A stretch of DNA of 64,000 nt, from positions 496,001 to 560,000 of the forward strand of contig JAVXUO010002582.1 in assembly GCA_033065855.1 (NCBI GenBank), in the 5' to 3' direction. Numbering within the stretch: the stretch's first letter is position 1; every line of letters begins with the position of its first letter. The DNA comes from Escallonia rubra (taxonomy: Eukaryota > Streptophyta > Magnoliopsida > Escalloniales > Escalloniaceae). The position numbers and the translations under genes are program-made. Below, piece after piece: positions 47,553 through 58,300 of this stretch. The notes beneath the pieces are model-generated. The model was not told the DNA's origin, searched no databases, and worked only from the letters and a program-made list of their open reading frames with translations.

Positions 47553-48347
47553 CATAGTTATGAATACCGTACCGGAGTGCGTACCGTTTTTCTGTAAAAT
47601 GGTATGTATCGGTACCGGTACCGTCTCAAAATCTTCATCAATATTTTACATATGTAATATTCATTCATTGACAAACTAAACAATATATACATATATTCTC
47701 TTACTCACAGTTCCTCTAAAATAAATTGTTTGTCCTAAGAGCTTGAATTACCTTAGTTTTCAAATAAACTATTGGTTCCCAAATAAGTTGTTTATTCCAC
47801 CTTTTCGACGATCCCGTTTGCAAATTCTTATGTTAGAATAAGTTGTTTGTTCAATAATAATGTCTTCGGGTTCAAGAATAAGCCATTTTTCTAAGTGTGT
47901 GCGCGAGCGCATATGTAAAACAGTACATCACGTAGATAAAAAAATGTGATCAAAGCTTTCAGGTTAAAGTACATCAAAGCTAAGTGAAGATTCAAAACTT
48001 ATCAGGAAAGATTTTATAAATTGTAATTAATATTATGAGCAAGAGGGTATAGAGGCTTTGATTGGTATAATATAACTTAGAGTATTTTTCTATTTAATCT
48101 TTATATGGTCAATTTCTAAAATTTCTAATAAAATTTATCACTTTTACGTTTTTTAAGGGACCGGTACAAAACACACTATCTCGGCCGGTACGTAGTTCTC
48201 GGCTGGTATCACCTATACCGGCCGGTACAACCGGTACATAGCGGTATTTTGATCGGTACAAAATGTAATGTGTACCGTACCAGTAAAAGGCAAAAGCGGT
48301 ACGTACCGGCCGGTACGGCCGGTACCGATACAGTATTGATAACTATG
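47553..48347. mobile_element. Non-autonomous hAT-type element, 795 bp, with GGTACCGG-rich ends
   Basis: The left end catagttatgaataccgta is matched in inverse by the right end (catagttatcaatactgta), 16 of 19 bases. Perfect 8-bp target copies ttagacgg flank it at 47545-47552 and 48348-48355. Both subterminal regions are packed with ggtaccgg, ccggtac and ggccggtac words in both orientations, the pattern expected of transposase-binding subterminal repeats. The middle is AT-rich and non-coding. The perfect target copies suggest a fairly young insertion. Confidence 0.82.
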
Positions 48348-48355
48348 TTAGACGG

Positions 48356-49594
48356 ATGAATGAGTTGTGGAAGCTGTTAAGTACATATTGTCGTTGCGGC
48401 GGTGAATTCAACAGTGAGCCCAAATTAAAAATAAGGCTCTCTGCTAAGAGCGAGTTGGCAAATGCAAGAATTATGACAAAGCATTGATTATGTGTGGTCT
48501 TCAAGACATAGGGTTTACTAGATATTTGTATACATTGTATAAGAGGTAACTTGCTCAACAAACCAGATGGATCTATTATGTGATACTAGCTCTTGGTCGG
48601 ATCACTTTCCTTCAAACCTTCGTAATAGTTTGTCTACCTCTAATGGTGGGTAGTGGGTAGTGACAATAGGCTTGGTGGTGACTAATGACTTGGTTTTGAT
48701 GGTGCGGGCGGTGACATGGTGGTGGCAACGACAAATGTGTGTGTATGAGAGAGAGAGAGAGCCCGTGGGTGACAAAAGAGAGAGAAAGAGAGTAGGGATA
48801 TGATGGTGCTATTTGGGCACGGCTGTGGAGTTGTGGTTGGCTCGGTGTTGCTACTAATGGCAACGACAAAATGGTGGCGGGTTGTGTGTGGTGGTTGTGA
48901 GGACCGAGAAGACGGGAAAGAGAGAAAAGGGAAGGCAAAGGGGAGTATTAACATTTTAAAGATATGTATTCACCAAATTTCGGCTCCTACCTAAGTTGTA
49001 GGAATCTTATTACAACCCCGTGTATAGTGACAATTAGTAGTCGCAAAAATATTTCTAATAACTTTTCTTCTAACACTTTCAACGACAATTATTAGCAACA
49101 TTTTTTTAGCATCATTAAATAAAATCCGCTAGAAACATTTAGAGACGATTGATTGCCGCTATATAGGGGGTATGAGGAAGATTCCTCCAATCGGGGTAGC
49201 AGTCAAATTTTTTTCAAAAATATACTATTTTAAAACGTGTAAACGATATATGAAAATGACAGATAAAAATTTAATGTCTTTGATTACGGTCTCTTCCTTT
49301 TTGTCCTTATCATAATTTCACCAAGAACTTGGCCTAGTTAACTCTCAAAATTAAGCCCCGTTAAGAGTTAGAGACTAAGAGCATGTGCGACAATCAGAAG
49401 GAAACACAGTGGAAAGCACGTATATAACGGGAATAGGGAGATTAAAGTGTCACAAACAAGCAAAGAAGCAATTCAACTAAACCCGGCAGACACTGTATGC
49501 ATAATACTAGAGGGTATAATCATTGAGGGATAAGGTCGTTCATACGAGGCTTTCTTGCTGCTTCTCTTTGCAGATAATTAAAAGTCGCTGAATA
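48356..49594. other. Spacer and promoter region of the LisH/CTLH gene
   Basis: After the hAT target copy the DNA holds a GA/GT-rich stretch (about 48640-48950, with a gagagagagaga run near 48748-48761) and an AT-rich part with short diverged inverted words around tagcgacaattag-like motifs (49025-49160) that may be old transposon debris. No coding frame is supported. The right end includes a TATA-like word and the leader of the next gene; the leader may contain an intron, since tctctttgcag at 49563-49573 is a good acceptor. Confidence 0.45.
49421..49428 (+). promoter_or_regulatory. Possible TATA box of the LisH/CTLH gene
   Basis: The word tatataac in an otherwise GC-mixed context lies about 170 bp upstream of the ATG at 49595. 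Confidence 0.35.
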
Positions 49595-52500
49595 ATGGAC
49601 CCAGATCCCCGACAGTACGAAAACATTGTATGTTTATTTTCTTATAGGATTAATCTAAGTCCTTGTTCTCTGAAATATCAGAATTTCGATTGTTGCACTA
49701 TATCGATTGAATGTTTTTTGGCTGTTAGTCTATATTTGCCATCGAATAGGGTTTTTTTTGTATTTTTTTACTTTTTGGAGGTTTACTTTTGCAAATCATA
49801 GGGTTTATTTCAATTTAGATTGTTTGCCAAGTTGTAAACAAACTATTGTGTGGTATTGTGCTGATTGATATGGCTCTTGTATGTGTTTAGTGATCAAGTT
49901 TAGTTTTTATACACCGAATTAATGAAGGGTTGTAACCTTTAATTCGCTCAAAGGAGGTTGATTCTGTTTTCGTTGTTGAATAGCCCCAATCAGGGAGGCT
50001 GTGTTAGGGGTGTTGAAGGGCTTTTACTCTTTGATTAATGGATTGGAAATATGAACGGTGATTTCGGCAGTGGAATAGCCCTAAGTGGGGGAACAGTTTT
50101 AAGTGCACAATGTGGTTTTGGAATATAGATGATAGATAGAGTAAAGTCGACATTGTGAATTATCCCAAAAAATTGATTGCAAGTAATAGACTTTTCAGTG
50201 GTGGTTTTAGGCGTGGCTTTGATCTGAGTAGTTGGATATTGCCCGGGGTTGGACTTTTGGTTAAAGTGTATTTGGCACATGAGCAACCTAGATAACACAT
50301 TCTTTCTAAGATGTTGAGGTTTTAACCATCTGTGGCTCAACCCTCTTAAGCCAATTCATGATGTCTTCTCGTTGGTGTGTAGGAGCGATTATTGTCTGAA
50401 ACTATCTCTTCGGATAGTTGTATACTTGGTTTGAAGATACAAATAAAGGAGAGAAGATTGGGCATGCACATCCTTTTACACAGTTCTGTTGTATTATATC
50501 ATTCTGCACCGTGGAAATACTAACGAGGTCCTTCCTAGTACTTGGAAGTTTTCTGCAGATGCAGTGTCCATGGGATAGGAGCTACACCCAGGAGATATTT
50601 ATGTGTCATGCACTATCTTTAGTATAAAGAAGAGGTCTCGGATATGATGGATTACAGATTTTTATACTTGTCAATCCAATTAAAATCTTTTACTCCTAAA
50701 TTGCTACCAAGGTTGATTATCTGCAGAGATGTAATGAATGAGCCACTGTCTATAATGTGGATGCTTGCCTTAATGAAGTCACCATGGAATTTCCTTGTCC
50801 ATGTTTATTTAGCTGGTTTTTAATCTCAAATTGGATGACTTTGGGCCTTTTGATTTTTTAGCAAGTTTGATGAATCACAACAGTACCTGGAGACAATTTA
50901 ACGTTCCATTGTTACTTAGAGCGATGCCTAATTATTTGCTTGTGTTACCAGCATTAGAAATTTCTCAAGTTTGAAAGGGTTCATACTCGCACAGGGTTGG
51001 ATATTCTGCCATTCTTCATTTTTTAGTAGCTCTTTGACATAATCTCATTGCTGTTGGATTATCCTAACTGGACATGAATAATGTCTATGTACTTGGTTCT
51101 CTGGTGAATTTGTCTTCTACTTATTTGAAATGGTAAGTTTTCTCCAATGGTGCTATGCATGTTTAGTCCTAAATTTCCCGACTCTGTTCTCCGTCTTTGA
51201 CAGGTTATCAATGAGAATGATACCCACAACATTATCCTTTCATATCTTGTGCATAACTGCTTCAAAGACACTATGGAGTCATTTATTGCTTGCACTGGGA
51301 TGAAGCAGTCTGATGATCATATGGAGGACATGGCAAAAAGAAAAGGTAGGTGTTAATGGTATCTCTTTCTCAATTCTCTTTTCGGAAATTTGAGAAAGAG
51401 ATACCGTTCTGGTGTTATAAAAGATCAGGGGTTGACTTAAGTTGGCAGAGCCAATAGTTGTGTTTGGTTCATCATTAAGTGCTTACACCATTTTAATGAC
51501 ATTTATGGTACTTACGAGCAATATACATTGTGTTCATAAAGAACTGCTAGTTAATTCTGCGTAAATCATGTAGCTCAATATTACCGTCTACCCATGCCTG
51601 GAAGCTTAAGGCAGGAGACATGAGCCGAAATCTAGATGTCCTGTTGCTGTAGGTTCAGAAGGTGATCCGGTTACTTGTTCCTCCTGTTTATCCTTTTCGG
51701 CAATTGATATGAAGATTTAGCCAGTGCCAGGCCGTTTGCAAATCGAGCAGACAACCACAAGTGAAGAGAGGCCATAGAGTGAGGTGTTTAGCGATCGAAA
51801 GGTTTAGAATCCATGGTCTGCTCTATGTTCCAAGTGTGTGGAATCAAATGCCAGCTTCTCAAAATCGATTTGTTAGCCTAGTTTGTCTCTATATCAGCGA
51901 GGATTCTTCTGTCACATCAGTCCACACATCATGTTCTATGGCTGACAACTGTATACGCGGCATCAGGAAGCACTTAAGAGTGAGATGAGAATTTTCACGT
52001 CTCCTCTGTTGTTTCCCTTTTCTTCTTCTTCTCCTCTTGTTCAGTCAAAATTGCTGAGCTCTTATAGGAACTGAAGCAGGTTCACTATGGTCTCAATCAA
52101 GAAATTCCCTTGGTATCAGAATAAGAAAATAAGTCCATAAACGTACTGGGAGGGAAGCTTGTTATTGACGGCTAAAGCCTTTTATTTAGGTTTTGTCGTT
52201 TAGGACTTAAGTAGTAGTTAGGAGATTTTGGTGATGGTTAGGCAGTTCTAGTTGGAATTTCGCCCTGATTTTGACTGGCTCTCATGTAAATGCCTGTAAT
52301 AACCTGTAGCAAACCTTATTCGGTAATCTACCACCAATCAGGTTTACTTACTTCTTTGATAACCAATTCTAAGTGTTCTTGAAGGAAGTGTTTAATTCTG
52401 TTATGGATATCGATTCATACCAGTCTCGACATTCAACATGTCTAACTTATGCTTTTCTGCACATTTGAGCTGAAAGTATGATTATAGTTAGGCAAGAGCA

Positions 52501-53856
52501 TAAAGCTTAACATCCCCTCTCCTCTGTGAGCTTATTCCCCTCAGCCCTTTCAGTAAACCACTGGCAATTTATGCATATACCTGCAATGCGATCCAAGTTT
52601 TTGGCTGTTTCTGGTCAGTAGATAAAGTAACATTAGTAGTTGGTGTATTTACCTAATTATTTGTTTCAATGCTGAGACGTGTCTGTACATTCCGCGTTAC
52701 TTCCAGGAATTTTTCATTCCGCGTTAGAGGGGAATGCGTTGAAAGCCATCGAACTGACAGAACAGCTTGCACCCGGGCTGCTAGATAAGAATAAGGACTT
52801 ACATTTCGATCTTCTGAGCCTTCATTTTGTTGAGCTTGTCTGCTCTAGGAAGTGGTGAGTATAGCATTTGATGATTTCTTTTGAAATGGCCAAGCAGATT
52901 AATCTTTTACTGAACGTACATTTCTGTGGCAGCACAGAAGCCCTGGAATTTGCTCAGAACAAGTTAACTCCTTTCGGGAAGGTGCAAAAGTATGTTGAGA
53001 AGCTTGAAGTATGTCTTTTCTGAAAAGCAATCTTAAGTTTCTTTCCTTCAATTTTACTAACTTCATTGAAATCAGAGACAAGTTCATTGTTATTACAGGA
53101 CTTTATGGCCCTGCTAGCTTACGAGGAGCCCGAAAAATCTCCAATGTTTCACTTACTTAGTTTGGAGTATCGGCAGCATGTTGCGGACAATTTGAACAGA
53201 GCAATTCTTGGTGGGTGTCTTCTTTTTCATTTTAGTTGTTTCTATTTTATCCTATGAAATATCTAGAAATATTATTGACCAATCATAAGTCCTCAACTTC
53301 TGTTCTATCAAACTATCTTAATTTGCTCGTTTCTTGGGATCAATGGTCATGTCAGCATATTCCAATCTACCCAGCTACTCAGCAGTAGAAAGGCTAATAC
53401 AACAGACGACAGTTGTTAGACGGTGCTTGAATGGCAAGGTAAGATGAAGACAGTTATATTATCTACCCAATTATTCGTTTGGGTAGCTTGTGGAGTTCAT
53501 TTCTTTTTGTGATACTAGAAACGAAGCTTGTAACTAGCCCTGCCTCGATTCGATTGCTTCTCATACATGCTTTTATGTGAGAAAGGGAGAGAGTTGTTGA
53601 ATTTGGATCAAATGAACCATCACGACTTGACAGAAGAATGACATACGGAGGGGATCTGATTTTTGACTTAAACGCACGTCTACAACCTGTTTGATGAAAA
53701 AAGGGAGGAAAAAAGAGAATTACTCTCTACAGAGAACTGTTGCCCTAAAACTTTCTTGCATGAGAAACATACTCAATACTGCACCCTAACCTTGGCCTTT
53801 TCCATTTGCAGGATTTGCTTCCGCCATTTTCTTTGAAAGATTTCCTCAAGAGCTAG
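49595..53856 (+). CDS. LisH/CTLH/CRA-domain protein (RanBPM/GID8-like)
   Basis: Proteins of this type are scaffolding subunits of, or relatives of, the GID/CTLH ubiquitin-ligase complex and mediate helical oligomer contacts. Exons 49595-49627, 51204-51345, 52707-52854, 52933-53008, 53099-53210, 53356-53438 and 53812-53856 join in phase, giving 212 aa. Residues 12-44 (VINENDTHNIILSYLVHNCF...) form a LisH-like helix pair; residues about 58-125 (FHSALEGNALKAIELTEQLA, LDKNKDLHFDLLSLHFVELV, CTEALEFAQNKLTPFG) are a classic CTLH segment; the CRA part follows (EDFMALLAYEEPEKSPMFHL, EYRQHVADNLNRAIL). No RING or SPRY domain is present. The tiny first exon (11 codons) is supported by phase and by the MDPDPRQYENI beginning that I associate with an Arabidopsis LisH-RanBPM protein. 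Intron 2 contains a perfect 16-bp hairpin next to its donor. Confidence 0.9.
51358..51405. repeat. Perfect 16-bp hairpin just after a splice donor
   Basis: ggtatctctttctcaa (51358-51373) and its exact reverse complement (51390-51405) are separated by a 16-nt loop. The stem starts 12 nt downstream of the donor at 51346 in intron 2 of the LisH/CTLH gene, so it would form in the pre-mRNA. It could be a tiny MITE relic or a structure affecting splicing. Confidence 0.85.
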
Positions 53857-54775
53857 AAAATTGGAGTTTCTTTGCGACATTGCTGGCTTCAAGGGATCGT
53901 GGTGTATTACTTTAGCTTTATTGAGCATGCCACTGCCACGATTTTGGTGTAACTTTTTTAGGCAAAGGATAGAGAGTAGTCAGCCATCTTTGCACATCTT
54001 TAATTGTTTATCATTGTATAAGGTCCATTTCCTTGAGTGCCCATCTTCCTCACTTGTGTTTGGGAAATCTAATGCATGTATATTGGTTTGCAATTCATAG
54101 AACCAGCCAAGCAAAATTTTAGCTACTTTAGGAGTAAATATTGCATGGTTCTGAATAACTGGCTCTAACTATGTCGGATTGTCGAAGGTTGATGTGATAG
54201 GCAGAAGGGCAATGGGTGGCAAGAGGTTATTTACCAGTGGTTTTGAACCACCAACTATTCTACCACCTTGGGATGTACTCTATGCTCGACAACGGAGGTC
54301 CACGGTCGACCACGGCTATACTTGCAATACTTGCTAGGTGATAATCGTGCCTCGAGGCAATCATTTTTTATGTTCTTATTTTCATGTTTTTGTTTAATTG
54401 TCGTTTCCAAATTCTGTTTCCGACATAAAAATTCAAGCGGTATTCCCAGTTATTTGCATACATATATTATTGGATATTTACCCCATTTATCTTGCATAGC
54501 ATTGAGGAGTTTTCATGTCTTTTTAATCTGATTTTTAAAGTGAATTCTTATTATTTTCTAATTCTTAAAATTGGTGTCTAAAAAAGTTCATACACTTTAC
54601 AAAAACAAAGAAGAAAATAGTAATCGATTGAAGTGTTGGCGTGGGATTGCAATATACAAAAATTCTCTGCCATTAGGTCAAGATCAACCTCATTGTAATT
54701 TTTGCATACGTACCATAAGAAGTCGATTTTCATGTGCCTTAGCAAATGAGTCATTATTAATTTTTATTTTTAATA
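53857..54775. other. 3' UTR of the LisH/CTLH gene and spacer
   Basis: The first few hundred bases are probably 3' UTR. Further on the DNA is AT-rich, and its last bases are the TA target of the Stowaway element. A 144-codon open frame here (54571-55005) runs into the MITE and is low-complexity, so I do not call it a gene. Confidence 0.5.
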
Positions 54776-55156
54776 CTCCCTTTGTTCCAAACTTTTTGGC
54801 CCGTATTACAAAAATTGCTCATTTCAAAATTATATTCGTTCCAAACTTTTTGGTCCGTATTACAAAAATTACTCATTTCAAAATTATAAAAGATCCTGTA
54901 AATATTTTTACATATTTACCATTTTTTACACAATTTTTAATTATATTTTTCTCTCCATATTTACATCTCCATCAACTCATTTTCTCTCTCTTGACTACTT
55001 TCTAACACTTTTTTATTCAATTTACTCTTCACATCTCCGGACACATTTTCTTCTCATTTCCTCTTTAAAAGGTAGAATGAAAAACACATAACATATCACT
55101 TAAATCTTCAATTTGCGTGCCATAAAAAATTTGGTTAAATGGGACGGAGGAGGGAA
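54776..55156. mobile_element. Stowaway-type MITE (Tc1/mariner), 381 bp, with duplicated left arm
   Basis: The left end ctccctttgttccaaac and the right end, inverted, ttccctcctccgtcccat match the CTCCCTCCGTCCC consensus end of plant Stowaway elements, and TA dinucleotides flank both sides (54774-54775, 55157-55158). About 60 bp of the left arm (gttccaaactttttggcccg ... atttcaaaattata) occurs twice in tandem, starting near 54785 and near 54838, with a few differences. No coding capacity. Confidence 0.8.
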
Positions 55157-55374
55157 TATATGTTTACTTTTGCATAGACTCTTGTTAATAATATAATTTT
55201 CTAAATTAAAACCAAAAAATAAAATAAAATATGTGCGTACTTAGAATAGCAGAACCTGGGCATTTAAATCTATTAAAATAGAAATGCCATTTTCTGGTTC
55301 TCAAGCTCGAGGGTACAGGGCTTAGTAACATCGTTCACCAAATTCAGCTGACAGCTGCTCTCTCTCTGCTTAAA
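55157..55374. other. Short promoter/leader region of the Obg gene
   Basis: About 220 bp separate the MITE from the Obg start codon. A TC-rich leader (gctgctctctctctgct) lies just before the ATG. The MITE is thus close to the promoter and could influence it. Confidence 0.45.
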
Positions 55375-58300
55375 ATGCTATCCATGTCTTATTGTTCTCT
55401 GCCAACATCCTCGCACCTCAACTCAAAGTTCCACACCAATTCGTTATCCTCCTTCTCATGCTTCTTCCCTGAACACCTCCTCCTTAAAAGGTAAGTTTTC
55501 CCAAAACTGGGTCAGTAATCCTCCTTTTCTTATTCAAGAAATTAGAGCAACTTACAACATAGTGGAATCCCTTTGTGGGTGTGTGTGTTTTCTTATGTCT
55601 CGCTTATAAGGGAATAACCAGCATGCTTTAGAACCCGCAGTGGACAATTCTTTTCTTGAGAAGTTTAGTAGATTGAGTACTGCTTCTCCTATTTCATTTT
55701 GTCTGATGGAATTTTACTCTTAATTGAGTCAGTGGATGCCATCTGACAAATGAAGGCTGACTGATGAGAAATACTGTTGGCGCGGCAGTTATGTTACCGC
55801 CGTAGGCTGTTTTAATAATCTTGTTGTAACCAAATGCATAATTTTTCCTCTGGGTATTGGTTTTTTGTGCATTTAGATTGATCAGCCTTTAGTTTGTGTT
55901 CATGTATATGTAATACTCGGAGGAGTAGCTATAGAAGTTCGTAACCAGTAATCATCCTCCGCAGCTGGCCACGTCCTCCCAATTTCAGCTTTGCATCATA
56001 TGATAGTTGTCACGACCCTTTCTTTAGCTTTGACTTTTTTCATTCTTGAACGTATTCTTCATCTGCAGTTTCACATAATTCCAGAAGCAGACATGGAGTG
56101 CAATTCCATAATTAACCGATACTGGTCTTCTTCCTTACAGTTGTAATCAGCGGAGAAGTGGTTCAGAGAGTTACAGACCTTATCCATTGAAGTGCAGACT
56201 TGCCAGGGTTAAAGAAGCTCCTTTGCCGAACCCTGATAAAATTATTAGTGAACCTCACAAGTATTTTGATCAGGTCATCATAACTGTTCGTTCAGGAGAT
56301 GGAGGCCATGGTGCCGTTCTTAGTATGCCTATCCAGAAAGCTCCTTCAAAGTCAAGAGGGAGATATGATAAGGAAAAGGAGAAGGCTAGAAAGAAAAGTT
56401 CGTATAAAAGGGATTTCGATGGATCAATCATCCTTCCAATGGCTGGCCATGGCGGGGATGTTATAATTTATGCAGATGAGGACAAAGATTCACTATTGGA
56501 GTTTCACAGAAAGAGTCGTTACAATGCAAAGCGTGGGGGGAATGTTGACGCAATGGGAGTCCTGACGTCTCAGTTACATGACGGTTTTGTCTCCCAAACA
56601 TTGCGTATACCAGTGCCTGTAGGTTTGTGCATTTAATAACTCAGTTCAATTAAGTCGTCTACCAGACTTCTAAAAAAGGCTAGGAAAATTTGTAGGAGAC
56701 GGCACAACAAGATTATTAATCAATAATCAGCATTAAACTTCTCTTTTCAACTTGTTCAGCAGATAGGAAGATGAAAAAAATGAAATAGTGATGGATTATT
56801 GACTTTCATAGGTAAAACAGTAGTGCAAGTCTACTTAATAACATGATCTCTCATTACTTACAACTGTTATTAGGTACGGTTGTAAAACATAAACGTGGGA
56901 AGTTTCTCGCTGATCTGGCACTTCCGGGCGATGAGATACTTGTTGCAAGAGGAGGACAAGGAGGGGTAAGGAAACCTGTGTTCTCATACATATAATGTAG
57001 TTTTTATATAATACCTGGGTTAAATATGTGTTTATTTTTCTCCAAAATTTTCAGTCTATGAATTGCTTGTAAAATTGGGTGAGTGGTTGTTAGAAAAGGA
57101 GTACAAAGGGAGTATTTGAATTTTTTTCTTTTGCTTTGCAATTTTCGTCCTCTATAATTCATGTCAGTGTTATTACTTGATGACAGTATTTTTAAGCATG
57201 TTTTTGGACCTCTGTACTCAATATGTAATGTAGTTTTTCTTTTGCTTGTGGCAGATTAGCTTGCTAGAAATGCCAGAGCATAGAAGGAAAAAGATGATGT
57301 CTTTGACCACAAATGTTATGAGAGATGACAGTGATAAGGTAAAGTTTGATAATTGATGATCTATGCTATGCATCTGTCAATTTTATTTATCTGTTTCTCT
57401 GTTGAAATGTGACGAACTGGAAGCTAAAGTTTAGGTGAATGGGACAGCAAGAGATGTAGAACTTCTGCACTAAGCCAAATCTTGAAGAACACTTCAAAGT
57501 CTAGCTGTAAGTTACAGAATGTTTCGCAATTGTGCTAGCTATAAGTTGGCACTAAGAAGACATAATTCTCACAGATAAAAATTATCTGTGCATGGGATAC
57601 AGTCCGCTCTATTGTACATGGTATTTCCTGTAAAGGCACATGTTGACGATTGTTTGGAGCAAGGATTAGAATGCACACAAACACACATGCGGACTGAGCC
57701 AAGAACTTCGGCGGTCAAGCAAGAATCACTTGCTTGACCGCTACAAAGAGTAGCGGTCACATTTATTCCACTTCTGCCATCCTCTCTCTTCAGATTTATA
57801 TACCCTTTCAATTTCTCTCTCTCTCTCTCAGAGGTTCTTTTCCAATGGGTTTTGAGTTCTGTTTTTAATACTTCTACTCCATCACCACCCACCGGCCAAC
57901 CTAGCCACCATCATCGTCGGCACCACCATTCAACACCAAGGTAACACACACATCTCCACCACAACCAACTGTTTCCACCACCATACTCGTCAACATCTAC
58001 ACAATTTTAGCAATTGAAAGAAAAAAGAGAAACAAAATCACCAGCAACACTGAACCCAGTTCTGTTCAACCCATGACCCATCAACACTAATACAGCCACC
58101 GTCATCGCCTGCGACACCACCATCATTTGCGCCACAGTACCCACCATTACCCACCATTTTCAAAAGCATACACCGCCATTTTAGTCGCCGGCCGCACTAA
58201 CACCGCCGCACCCACCACTTCCACAAGCACCCATCAATCTAATGATCAACCAAAGCCACAGCTACACCGCCATCACCATGCCAACATCCATTCACCGGTG

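Noticed and set aside
54571-55005. A 144-codon frame in AT-rich DNA
   Set aside because: It runs across the border of a Stowaway MITE and is Phe/Ile/Leu low-complexity sequence.
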